From contig DATGZX010000033.1 in the NCBI GenBank assembly GCA_035296965.1, forward strand, positions 1 to 12,524: 12,524 bases of DNA, written 5' to 3'. The translations under genes were made by a program, and so were the position numbers. Below, piece after piece: positions 1 through 6,319 of this stretch; the stretch's first letter is position 1, and the number at the start of each line of letters is the position of its first letter. The notes beneath the pieces were generated by a model. The model had not been told where the DNA came from and did no database searches. It was given only the letters and a program-made list of their open reading frames with translations. The DNA comes from DATGZX01 sp035296965. Lineage in GTDB: Bacteria; Planctomycetota; Planctomycetia; Gemmatales; Gemmataceae.

Positions 1-3
1 GAG

Positions 4-105
4 GGAGTAAGTTCCATGAGTCGGCTTCCTTGCCCGGGCGATTTTGTGTTTTGAGCGACCTAAGTCTGCCCAAAACCGGCAAAGAAGCCGACACCAATTT
101 ACTCC
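4..105. repeat. Imperfect inverted-repeat (MITE- or REP-like) element next to a truncated ABC gene
   Basis: Positions 20-34 pair with 78-92 (15 bases with one mismatch, at base 29). The outer bases 4-10 (ggagtaa) pair perfectly with 99-105 (ttactcc). Between these the arms are poorly matched and differ by three bases. The centre, about 35-77, is not palindromic overall. No protein is recognised in any frame here: frame 1 has stops at 52-54, 61-63 and 115-117. The element ends about 12 bases before the ABC-transporter sequence begins, so it may mark an insertion or rearrangement breakpoint. It could also be a plain intergenic palindrome. No target-site duplication can be judged because the left flank is cut by the window edge. 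Confidence 0.5.
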
Positions 106-117
106 GCCGACACTTAA

Positions 118-1368
118 AAATCTGCGAAACACGAACTTAGCGGAGGCCAAGTAAAGCGTGCGAGCCTCGCCAACGAGCTAATTTCCCGCCCGAGCCTGCT
201 TTTCCTGGACGAGGTCACCTCCGGGCTGGACGAGCAAACCGACCGCGAAATGATGGAACTGTTCCGGCAGGTGGCGGATGGCGGCAAGACCGTCGTCTGT
301 ATCACCCATAGTCTGGCGAACGTGGAGGCCACATGCCATTTAGTTGTCATGTTGGCCGAAGGGGGCAGATTAGCATTCGTAGGGACGCCGGAAGAAGCCA
401 AAACGTATTTCGGTGTTCCGCGTCTCGGCGACGTCTATCGCAAGTTGGCCGATCGTACACCGGAGGACTGGCAAACAGCATTTCGCGCAAATTCCTTATA
501 TGCCCGGTACATTCGCAGTCGGTTCTCCGAGGGTGCGGACACAGAAGCAGAGAGGCCGGCGGGATATGAATTGGACAGCCGCGTTCGAGTGAACCCGCTC
601 CGACAGGCATGGGCGCTGACGCGCCGTTACGTCGCAATCTGGCGCGGGAATCCTCAGGCTCTGCTGACCATGCTGGGCCAAAGTCTTCTCGTAGCGGTTT
701 TGCTGGGGACTGTGTTCGGCAGGAATGGAGATGTCGACAGCCGGCTCGAGCGCGCCCAACGGACGGTAAACTTGCTTTTCCTGTTAGCGGTAGGCTGCTT
801 CTGGTTCGGGTGCAACAATGCGGCGAAGGAGATCGTGAAGGAACGTCGGATCTACACCCGCGAACGTGGCTTCAACCTGCGCATCGACAGCTATCTCGCC
901 TCCAAACTCCTCGTGCTCGCGCCGATCGCCCTGATCCAAATCTCCATGTTGCTCGGCATCGTGCGCGGGTGGTGTGCGTTGCCAGGTACTTTATGGTGGC
1001 AATGGGTAGCGCTGGCCTGCATCGCGCTGGCCGGAACGGCGTTGGGTCTGATGATCTCCGCCTGCGCTCGGACTGAGGAGGTGGCCCTGGCCCTGGTGCC
1101 CATCGCGGTGATGCCGCAAATCATTCTCGCCGGCGTCATCGCCCCCTTGAGCGGATTCGCCGGGATTCTAGCGCGGGCTGCCGTTACAGTCTATTGGGGC
1201 CAGCAAGCCCTCCAAGGATCGCTGCCGGAAGGCGAACTAACAATCCTCAAGCTGAACGAGAAGACGGGTGGTTTGCCCTTGGCAGTCGTGGTCCTACACG
1301 CCGCGCTGTTTGGCAGCGCAGCCTTGCTCGCTCTTTGGCGCCAGGACGCCCTGAAGGAAACCAGCTAG
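118..1368 (+). pseudogene. 5'-truncated ABCG-type ABC transporter (end of ATPase domain plus permease domain)
   Basis: The open frame starts right after an in-frame TAA (115-117). It reads at once into the ABC signature LSGGQ (136-150), then Walker B LLFLDE (196-213), the D-loop SGLD and the H-loop histidine (307-309). The Walker A half is absent, and frame 1 to the left edge is not ABC sequence. No ATG, GTG or TTG lies in frame between 118 and the ATG at 250, which would start after Walker B and cannot give a working ATPase. The rest is an ABC-2 membrane domain with about six hydrophobic segments and the cytoplasmic motif KERRIYTRERGFNLR, typical of ABCG-like half-transporters with ATPase and permease in one chain. 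In planctomycetes these often carry an N-terminal FHA domain, but that part is not visible here. The permease half looks intact, so the break may be recent. A 5' part lying further left, beyond an insertion, cannot be excluded. Substrate unknown. Confidence 0.75.
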
Positions 1369-1403
1369 CACCAAACAGGTTTTCAGCGTTTGCGCGTTCC
1401 ATG

Positions 1404-1431
1404 CTTCAGACACGACGCTTTGATGTATGAT
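1404..1431 (+). promoter_or_regulatory. Weak promoter candidate upstream of the BNR-repeat gene
   Basis: TATGAT at 1426-1431 is one base off the sigma-70 -10 consensus. The best upstream match is TTCAGA at 1405-1410, but the 15-base spacing is short. The site is about 105 bases before the ATG at 1536. It lies in the 167-base gap after the ABC fragment, where nothing else is recognised. It is a sequence match only. Confidence 0.2.
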
Positions 1432-1535
1432 GGACATCTCCTGCCGAGAAGGTTTGCACGCCATGGGTCACAGTAGGGAGCAGTTTTCGGTGGACGGCGT
1501 GCGTCCGACAATTACGCAACGGCGAGGTGGTCATC

Positions 1536-2834
1536 ATGCGGTCTCTGTCCGGCCTGGTCTATTCTGTCTTGGCTTTCCTTGTTGGGGCCTGCGTGGCGGC
1601 GCCGCTGCCGGCGCGGGCTGCGCCGCTCTACGAGGCGGAGCTGGTTTTTCCCCCCGAACATTGGCACAACCACGCCTCGTGCATCGTCGAGTGCCCGAAT
1701 GGGGACTTGCTCGTTTGTTGGTATAACGGCTCCGGCGAGCGGTCGGCGGACGATGTGAAGGTGGAGGGGGCACGAAAGACGCACGGGACCGCCGGGTGGA
1801 GCGAGCGCTTCCTCCTGGCGGACACGCCTGGGTTTCCGGATACCAATCCCTGCATGTTCGTGGACCCGCGCAATCGGCTCTGGCTGGTGTGGCAGACCAT
1901 CATCGCCAACGAATGGCACACGGCCCTCATCAAATACAAAATCGCGAATTTGTATGAGCAGCCCGGGCCGCCGCGCTGGGAAGTTGCCGATACGATCCTG
2001 CTGAAGCCGGGGCCGGAGTTCGCGGACATCGTCAGGCGGCAGTGCGACATCGACGACGTGAAGGTGGAGGGCCTTCCTGCGGAGCAGCGCGCTCGGGCTC
2101 GCATCTGGTTGGCGGAACGGCGTCGGCGCGCCGGCGACAAGTACTTTAGCCGGCTGGGCTGGATGACACGCGTGCACCCGTTCGTTCTCGACGGCAAACG
2201 GCTCATCCTGCCGCTTTATTCCGACGGGTATAACTGTTCCCTCATGGCCCTGAGCGACGACTGGGGCGCGACCTGGACCACGAGTCAGCCGCTCGTCGGC
2301 CTGGCCAACGTGCAGCCGAGCCTGGTGCGCAAGCGCGACGGCGCGCTCGTCGCCTACATGCGCAACAACGGGCCGCCGCCCAAGCGTATGTTTCAAAGCG
2401 AATCGCACGACCAGGGAAAGACATGGAGCGCCGTGACCACGACCGCATTGCCGAACCCGGGTTCCGGAGTGGAGGTTCTCGGGCTACGCGACGGGCACTG
2501 GGTGCTGATCTACAACGACACGGAGCGCGGCCGACATAGCCTGGCGGTGTCGCTCTCGGAGGACGAAGGCCGGACTTGGGGATGGACGCGCCATCTCGAA
2601 GTTAGCGAGCCGGGGCCCGACGCGACCCACGCGAGCTATCCTTCGATCATCCAGGCACGCGACGGCAGCCTGCACGCCAGCTACACGTATACGCTGCACG
2701 GCAAGAATGTGCACAAGGACGCCAAGGGGCAGCCCCAGAGCGAATGCATCAAGCACGTGCACTTCGACGAGGAATGGATTCGCGCGGGGGATGGCGCGAA
2801 GAGTGCAATGGATCCCGCAGCGGGGACGCCGTAG
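1536..2834 (+). CDS. Secreted BNR-repeat / sialidase-like protein
   Basis: A 432-residue exported protein of the BNR_2 / exo-alpha-sialidase-like superfamily. Three Asp-box repeats (S-x-D-x-G-x-T-W) mark a six-bladed beta-propeller: SDDWGATW (240-247), SHDQGKTW (290-297) and SEDEGRTW (341-348). The N-terminus is a signal sequence (MRSLSGLVYSVLAFLVGAC, then APLPARA). It could be cleaved after ARA, or VGAC could act as a lipobox. ATG 1536 is preferred over GTG 1527 because GCGAGG lies 8-9 bases upstream and the signal peptide begins there. The FRIP arginine motif of true sialidases was not found, so activity on sialic acid is doubtful. Planctomycete members are commonly annotated as sialidases and may act on other glycans. 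It converges on the DUF1080 gene, and both products look exported, which suggests polysaccharide breakdown. Family assignment is firm; substrate is unknown. Confidence 0.85.
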   Translation: MRSLSGLVYSVLAFLVGACVAAPLPARAAPLYEAELVFPPEHWHNHASCIVECPNGDLLVCWYNGSGERSADDVKVEGARKTHGTAGWSERFLLADTPGFPDTNPCMFVDPRNRLWLVWQTIIANEWHTALIKYKIANLYEQPGPPRWEVADTILLKPGPEFADIVRRQCDIDDVKVEGLPAEQRARARIWLAERRRRAGDKYFSRLGWMTRVHPFVLDGKRLILPLYSDGYNCSLMALSDDWGATWTTSQPLVGLANVQPSLVRKRDGALVAYMRNNGPPPKRMFQSESHDQGKTWSAVTTTALPNPGSGVEVLGLRDGHWVLIYNDTERGRHSLAVSLSEDEGRTWGWTRHLEVSEPGPDATHASYPSIIQARDGSLHASYTYTLHGKNVHKDAKGQPQSECIKHVHFDEEWIRAGDGAKSAMDPAAGTP

Positions 2835-2898
2835 GTCGGCGACGGAGGAAGCTTGCCAAGGACGAACACAAATGTGCACCAACGAATTTGCATAATGT

Positions 2899-2963
2899 CA
2901 TACAAGCCCGAAGCGTTAGCGAGGATTTTGGCGAGATCCTCGCTAACGCTTCGGGCTTGTATG
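2899..2963. repeat. Perfect 28-bp inverted repeat, 'YKPEALARI'-type, between convergent genes
   Basis: Arms 2899-2926 and 2936-2963 are exactly complementary over 28 bases around a 9-base loop (tttggcgag). It lies 65 bases after the BNR-gene stop and 28 bases before the DUF1080 stop on the other strand, so it could form a hairpin in either transcript and act as a bidirectional terminator. There is no T-tract on either side. The arms translate as YKPEALARI on both strands. I recall that string from spurious small ORFs in planctomycete genomes, so this is probably a dispersed palindrome and not a gene; that recollection was not checked. Confidence 0.85.
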
Positions 2964-2990
2964 CTGCTGATTCCGGCAGGGCAAATCCGG

Positions 2991-3689
2991 TCACTTCAAT
3001 TCTTTGAGACGAAGATTGCGGAAGCGGACCTCCAGTGGCTCAGTTCTCTTGCCTACGCCGTGGACCTGGAGGCCGATGAAGCCGGCAGGGGTCAGCGCGT
3101 CCGTCAGGTCGGCGGCGGGAACGCCGTTGAGCCAGGTCTTGATCGAAGGGCCTCGGCACTCGATGCGAAAATGGTTCCAGTCGTTCTGTTTGAAGGCCTT
3201 GCGGGCGGGTTCGTTGTGCGTGAGATCGACGAGCCAGCCGCGGCGGCCCTCGTCGTAGATGCCGGCGGTCCAGGCGCGGGCCGAGGGGTCGATCTCCACC
3301 TGGTAGCCATGGACGCGGCCGGCCGGGATGGTAATCTTCTTGCCGGGCAGCTCGAGCTGCTTGGCATGGTCAAAACACTCGCTGCGGATCTGGACGCCGG
3401 AGTTCAGGCGGGGGTCGACCTTGAAATCGAGTTCCAGGATGAAGTCGGCGAAATTGCGCCGCGTGCACAGGAAAGAATTCGAGGTGTTGGGCACGGAGGC
3501 GCCGACGATGTCACCGCTGTCGACGCGGTAAGTTGCCTTGCCGCCGCGCTGCACCCAACCATCCAGGTTTTTGCCGTTGCAGAGGTTGATCCAGCCGTCG
3601 TCGGCGGAATCTGCGGCATGGGCGGAGGCAAGGTTCGTCGCCAGACATACGATGATTGCCAGGCCGGCCCGAAAGAAATGTTTGCGCAT
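2991..3689 (-). CDS. Secreted DUF1080 (3-keto-disaccharide hydrolase family) protein
   Basis: A 232-residue protein on the minus strand. It has a signal peptide at residues 1-25 (hydrophobic 8-21, cleavage near AHA) followed by one DUF1080 domain, a concanavalin-like beta-sandwich. Family landmarks are WINLCNGKNLDGW (33-45), NSGVQIRSE (96-104), GYQVEID (128-134), NDWNHFRIEC (169-178), TWLNGV (185-190) and GFIGLQVHG (203-211), with the usual ending FRNLRLKEL. The length fits a single-domain member. Some family members hydrolyse 3-keto-glycosides; planctomycetes carry many paralogues and most have no known substrate. AAGGA lies about 6 bases before the start on the minus strand, which supports the ATG at 3689. 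It runs convergent to the BNR gene and divergent from the DUF1805 gene across 124 bases. Nothing looks broken. Confidence 0.9.
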   Translation of the reverse strand: MRKHFFRAGLAIIVCLATNLASAHAADSADDGWINLCNGKNLDGWVQRGGKATYRVDSGDIVGASVPNTSNSFLCTRRNFADFILELDFKVDPRLNSGVQIRSECFDHAKQLELPGKKITIPAGRVHGYQVEIDPSARAWTAGIYDEGRRGWLVDLTHNEPARKAFKQNDWNHFRIECRGPSIKTWLNGVPAADLTDALTPAGFIGLQVHGVGKRTEPLEVRFRNLRLKELK

Positions 3690-3813
3690 CGGTTTTCCTT
3701 ATTCAGCAGGGCTCCGAACGAGAGTAGCTTAACAGGATTGCACGCGAACGAGAAGAACTAGGCGACTGGCGTCGGATGCCGCATAATAGGACATCAACCC
3801 AAGGAGCTTGCCG

Positions 3814-4155
3814 ATGAGCGATCCATTGCCACGCACGATCTCGCGGCCGATCCAGTTCAAGAACGGATGTGCGATAGGTATCAGCAACCGCTGGCAGAAA
3901 GGGCAATACTGCGTGATCCTGACGGAAGCGGGGCTGGTCGGCTGCGGCATCTACGACGTGAAGACCGCGGCCGAGTTTGGGCAGGCCATAGCTATTGCAC
4001 GCGGTACGCCGCAGAACCCGCTCGTCAATCCTGAGGATCTCTTCGATGCCAAGATCGTCGATGCCACGCCGCAGGCCAAGAAGTTCGGCATTCACATTGG
4101 CATGGCCGGCCGAGATGCGGTGGAGCTGATGCTCGCTGCGTCGAAGTCGAGTTAG
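3814..4155 (+). CDS. DUF1805 (YunC-like) small protein
   Basis: A 113-residue cytosolic protein with no signal peptide or membrane segment. The start at 3814 is set by AAGGAG at 3801-3806, seven bases upstream; a TTG at 3808 is in frame but too close to that site. The fold signature matches DUF1805/YunC: GLVGCGIYDV (40-49, with the cysteine at 44), an IARGTPQNP stretch (61-69), a middle helix LFDAKIVDATPQAKKFGI, and GMAGRDAVELM (97-107), equivalent to the GMsGrEALE ending of YunC. The family's biochemical role is not established. The upstream gap contains CATAAT at 3782-3787, a possible -10, with no good -35. The next gene begins 59 bases later on the same strand, so co-transcription is possible. 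Confidence 0.75.
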   Translation: MSDPLPRTISRPIQFKNGCAIGISNRWQKGQYCVILTEAGLVGCGIYDVKTAAEFGQAIAIARGTPQNPLVNPEDLFDAKIVDATPQAKKFGIHIGMAGRDAVELMLAASKSS

Positions 4156-4214
4156 GACGACTCGTTCAACCAGGGAATGCGTTAGTCCGTTTTCCGCCGT
4201 TGAGGACTAGTGAT

Positions 4215-5627
4215 ATGAAAACACGATGGCTGATTGCCGCGCTTGCCGTAGCTGTGCTGGCGACGGGATCTGTGTTGCCAGCCCTGGCTCGAGATTCTGC
4301 CATGCCCAAGAAAACGGAGCTGGACGACTATATCGCCCGTCCCGATGCGACCTATTCCTGGAAGCTGGTCAAGAAGATTCCGGGCGACGGCTACACAACC
4401 TTCGTCCTTGATCTGAAGTCGCAGACGTGGCGATCTGTTCCGGAAGTCGATCGTCCGGTGTGGCAGCACTGGCTGGTCATCGTGAAGCCGGACGTGGTCA
4501 AGCACGACACCGCGCTTTTGTGGATCGACGGCGGCAAGAACGGCTCGGAACCGCCGGCGAAACCCAGTGCGGAAACACTATATCTCGCCAAGAACAGCAA
4601 TACCGTCGTCGCGGATCTTCGGATGATCCCGAACCAGCCGCTCATCTTCGATAAGGACGGCAAGCAGCGCAGCGAGGACGACCTCATCGCCTACTGCTGG
4701 AACCGGTTCATGGCAACCGGCGACGCGACCTGGCTGCCGCGGCTGCCGATGGTCAAGAGCGCCGTCCGTGCCATGGATGCCGTCACGGAGTTCCTCGCCA
4801 GCGTTGCCGGCGGCAAGGTGCCGGTAAGTCATTTCGTCGTGGCCGGCGGCTCCAAGCGCGGCTGGACAACCTGGCTTACGGGGGTCGTGGACAAGAGGGT
4901 GTCCGCGATTATTCCAATCGTCATTGACGTGTTGAATATCCGGGCGTGCAAGACGAACCACTTTGCCGCCTACGGCTTCTGGGCCCCAGCGGTCGGCGAT
5001 TATACCCGGCACAGGATCCACGAGAAGATGGACACGCCGCAGTATGCCGAGATCCTGCGCATCGTCGATCCCTACTCTTACCGCGATCGGCTCACCATGC
5101 CCAAGTTCATCGTCAATTCTGCCGGCGATCAGTATTTTCCGCCGGATTCGTCGAAGTTCTATTTCGGCGATCTGCTGGGGGTGAAATATCTACGTTACGT
5201 CCCCAATACCAACCACTCGCTCAAGAAATCGGACGCCCTCCAGAGCGTTTTGGCCTTCTACCAGGCAATCTTGGAGGGAGCTTCGCTGCCGCAGTTTTCC
5301 TGGAAGATGCCAGACGACGGCTCGATCCGCGTCGAGACCAAGGAGACGCCGCTGGAGGTCAACCTCTGGCAAGCGCGCAACCCCACGGCACGCGATTTTC
5401 GACTGGATTCTATTGGACCTGTTTACACGAAATCCGCATTGTCTCCCCAGGAAAAAGGGGTCTACCTGGCGAAGGTCGTCAGGCCATTCAAGGGCTGGAC
5501 AGCGTTCTTTGTCGAGCTGGTTTTCGATAGCGGCGACAAGGTCCCGTACAAGTTCACGACGCAGGTGCAAATCGTTCCTGATGTGTTGCCGCACAGCATT
5601 GAGGAATTTCGCAAGACCCTGAAGTAA
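4215..5627 (+). CDS. Secreted PhoPQ-activated pathogenicity-related (PqaA-like) alpha/beta-hydrolase
   Basis: A 470-residue exported protein of the PhoPQ_related family, an alpha/beta-hydrolase-like fold. ATG 4215 is preferred over TTG 4200: GAGG at 4202-4205 is upstream and the signal peptide starts there (MKTRWLIAALAVAVLATGSV, cleavage near ALA). Candidate catalytic residues are Ser213 in GGSKRGW, Asp305 in AGDQYFPPD and His334 in NTNHSLKKSD. Their order and spacing suit a hydrolase triad, although no enzyme activity is well proven for the family. Other family markers are WQHWLVIVKP, the TALLWIDGG strand, the LIAYCWNRF helix and DPYSYRDRL. The C-terminal part (about 365-470) is a beta-rich accessory region. 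The name comes from the Salmonella gene pqaA; in environmental bacteria it does not imply virulence. The length is normal and the gene is intact. A terminator-like hairpin follows. Confidence 0.9.
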   Translation: MKTRWLIAALAVAVLATGSVLPALARDSAMPKKTELDDYIARPDATYSWKLVKKIPGDGYTTFVLDLKSQTWRSVPEVDRPVWQHWLVIVKPDVVKHDTALLWIDGGKNGSEPPAKPSAETLYLAKNSNTVVADLRMIPNQPLIFDKDGKQRSEDDLIAYCWNRFMATGDATWLPRLPMVKSAVRAMDAVTEFLASVAGGKVPVSHFVVAGGSKRGWTTWLTGVVDKRVSAIIPIVIDVLNIRACKTNHFAAYGFWAPAVGDYTRHRIHEKMDTPQYAEILRIVDPYSYRDRLTMPKFIVNSAGDQYFPPDSSKFYFGDLLGVKYLRYVPNTNHSLKKSDALQSVLAFYQAILEGASLPQFSWKMPDDGSIRVETKETPLEVNLWQARNPTARDFRLDSIGPVYTKSALSPQEKGVYLAKVVRPFKGWTAFFVELVFDSGDKVPYKFTTQVQIVPDVLPHSIEEFRKTLK

Positions 5628-5637
5628 CGATCTTATC

Positions 5638-5669
5638 GGGGCGCTCACGGATCCTATCGCGAGCGCCCC
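5638..5669 (+). terminator. Terminator-like hairpin after the PqaA-like gene
   Basis: GGGGCGCTC (5638-5646) pairs perfectly with GAGCGCCCC (5661-5669) around a 14-base loop. It starts 10 bases after the TAA. It is GC-rich, but the downstream bases (ctattgagg) have no T-tract, so intrinsic termination is only possible. The position at the end of a gene supports the call. Confidence 0.5.
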
Positions 5670-5710
5670 CTATTGAGGACTGCGCAACCAATGTAACGAG
5701 CCTGCTTTCT

Positions 5711-5824
5711 CCCCTCTCCCTTGTACTCAAGGGAGAGGGGCAGGGGGTGAGGGTTTTAGACTCTTGAAGGTTTGCTCATCCCCCTCACCCCAAACCCCTC
5801 TCCCCCGAGTACGGGGGCGAGGGG
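5711..5824. repeat. REP-like pair A: two palindromic units, tails facing inward
   Basis: Unit 1 (5711-5753) is a hairpin with 13-bp perfect arms, 5711-5723 and 5728-5740, around the loop tact. A tail, cagggggtgaggg, follows. Unit 2 (5780-5824) is the same design on the opposite strand: a C-rich tail at 5780-5791, then a hairpin with arms 5795-5807 and 5812-5824 (12 of 13 pairs, mismatch at 5818) around agta. The 26-base middle (5754-5779) is unrelated. Each unit also has four G-runs that fit a canonical G-quadruplex motif: + strand 5731-5753 and - strand 5780-5806. The reverse complement of the unit 2 hairpin is identical over 30 bases to a hairpin of pair B at 9818-9847. No REP-associated transposase is in the window. 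Confidence 0.85.
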
Positions 5825-5901
5825 CTTACGAAGCATGAGCCATTGGGTGCGCAGCAATCAATAACTAATCGTCTTGCTGCAATCATTTTTAGCCGCTACT
5901 C

Positions 5902-5919
5902 TATCGAAAGCCGATATCG
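5902..5919. promoter_or_regulatory. Candidate PadR operator upstream of padR
   Basis: A short inverted repeat, TATCG (5902-5906) and CGATA (5912-5916) with a 5-base spacer, overlaps the palindrome CGATATCG (5912-5919). It lies 25-43 bases before the PadR start. A weak promoter match sits just upstream: TTGCTG 5874-5879 and TACTCT 5897-5902, spacing 17. PadR proteins usually repress their own operon from sites like this, but the best-known PadR consensus (ATGT-N8-ACAT) is not seen. Position is the main support. Confidence 0.25.
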
Positions 5920-5944
5920 TCATTCAACATTGAGTTTCCTTGCC

Positions 5945-6304
5945 ATGGCCGACGACCCCATCAGCCGGCATTTCTTTCACGGTTTCATCCGGCTGCACAT
6001 TCTCTATCACGCAGCTAAGGACGCCATCTATGGAGCGGAGATTGCCGAGGAACTGGTCCGGCACGGCTACCGGATCGGACCTGGTACTCTTTATCCCACC
6101 CTTCATCTCCTGGAAAAGCTCGGTTATCTGCGCTCTTACCCCGAAACCGTCGAGGGACGCCGTCGGAAGTATTATCGAGCTACGGCCCCCGGTCGGAAGG
6201 TCGTAACCAAGGCACGCGAAAAACTCCTCGAGCTTGTGGCCGAGGTAGTCGAGGACCAGGACCAGCCCTTTCAGACCATGCGGGAAAAACGCCGCCATCG
6301 CTAA
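5945..6304 (+). CDS. PadR-family winged-helix transcriptional regulator
   Basis: A 119-residue DNA-binding protein. The winged-helix domain spans about 12-85: helix 1 (FIRLHILYHAAKD), IYGAEIAEEL (28-37), the recognition helix region GPGTLYPTLHLLEKLGYL (45-62), and the wing EGRRRKYYRAT (70-80). A short C-terminal helix (85-105) would serve dimerisation, as in the small PadR-s2 class. The frame is open back to TTG 5843, but homologues as I know them begin near MADDPISRHFF, and the codons before 5945 read as unrelated intergenic sequence. No clear Shine-Dalgarno site is visible. It is first in an apparent operon: the RND permease starts 15 bases after its stop. PadR genes commonly sit beside the pump they repress, so ligand-responsive repression of this operon is the likely role. 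Confidence 0.9.
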   Translation: MADDPISRHFFHGFIRLHILYHAAKDAIYGAEIAEELVRHGYRIGPGTLYPTLHLLEKLGYLRSYPETVEGRRRKYYRATAPGRKVVTKAREKLLELVAEVVEDQDQPFQTMREKRRHR

Positions 6305-6319
6305 CACGGTGTCTGTCCG

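Noticed and set aside
1512..2408. 298-codon open frame on the minus strand opposite the BNR gene
   Set aside because: It mirrors a clearly real gene in GC-rich DNA, is rich in Arg, Pro and His, and shows no domain or start signal.
2877..3007. Small protein containing YKPEALARI
   Set aside because: The string is the translation of a palindrome and appears on both strands; it has no gene-like context.
2853..3761. 302-codon + strand frame across the palindrome and opposite the DUF1080 gene
   Set aside because: It runs through the 28-bp palindrome and is the antisense of a well-supported DUF1080 gene; no family resemblance.
5711..5824. CRISPR array or integron-like repeat
   Set aside because: Only two inverted copies with one unrelated middle; no regular direct repeats or spacers and no cas genes.
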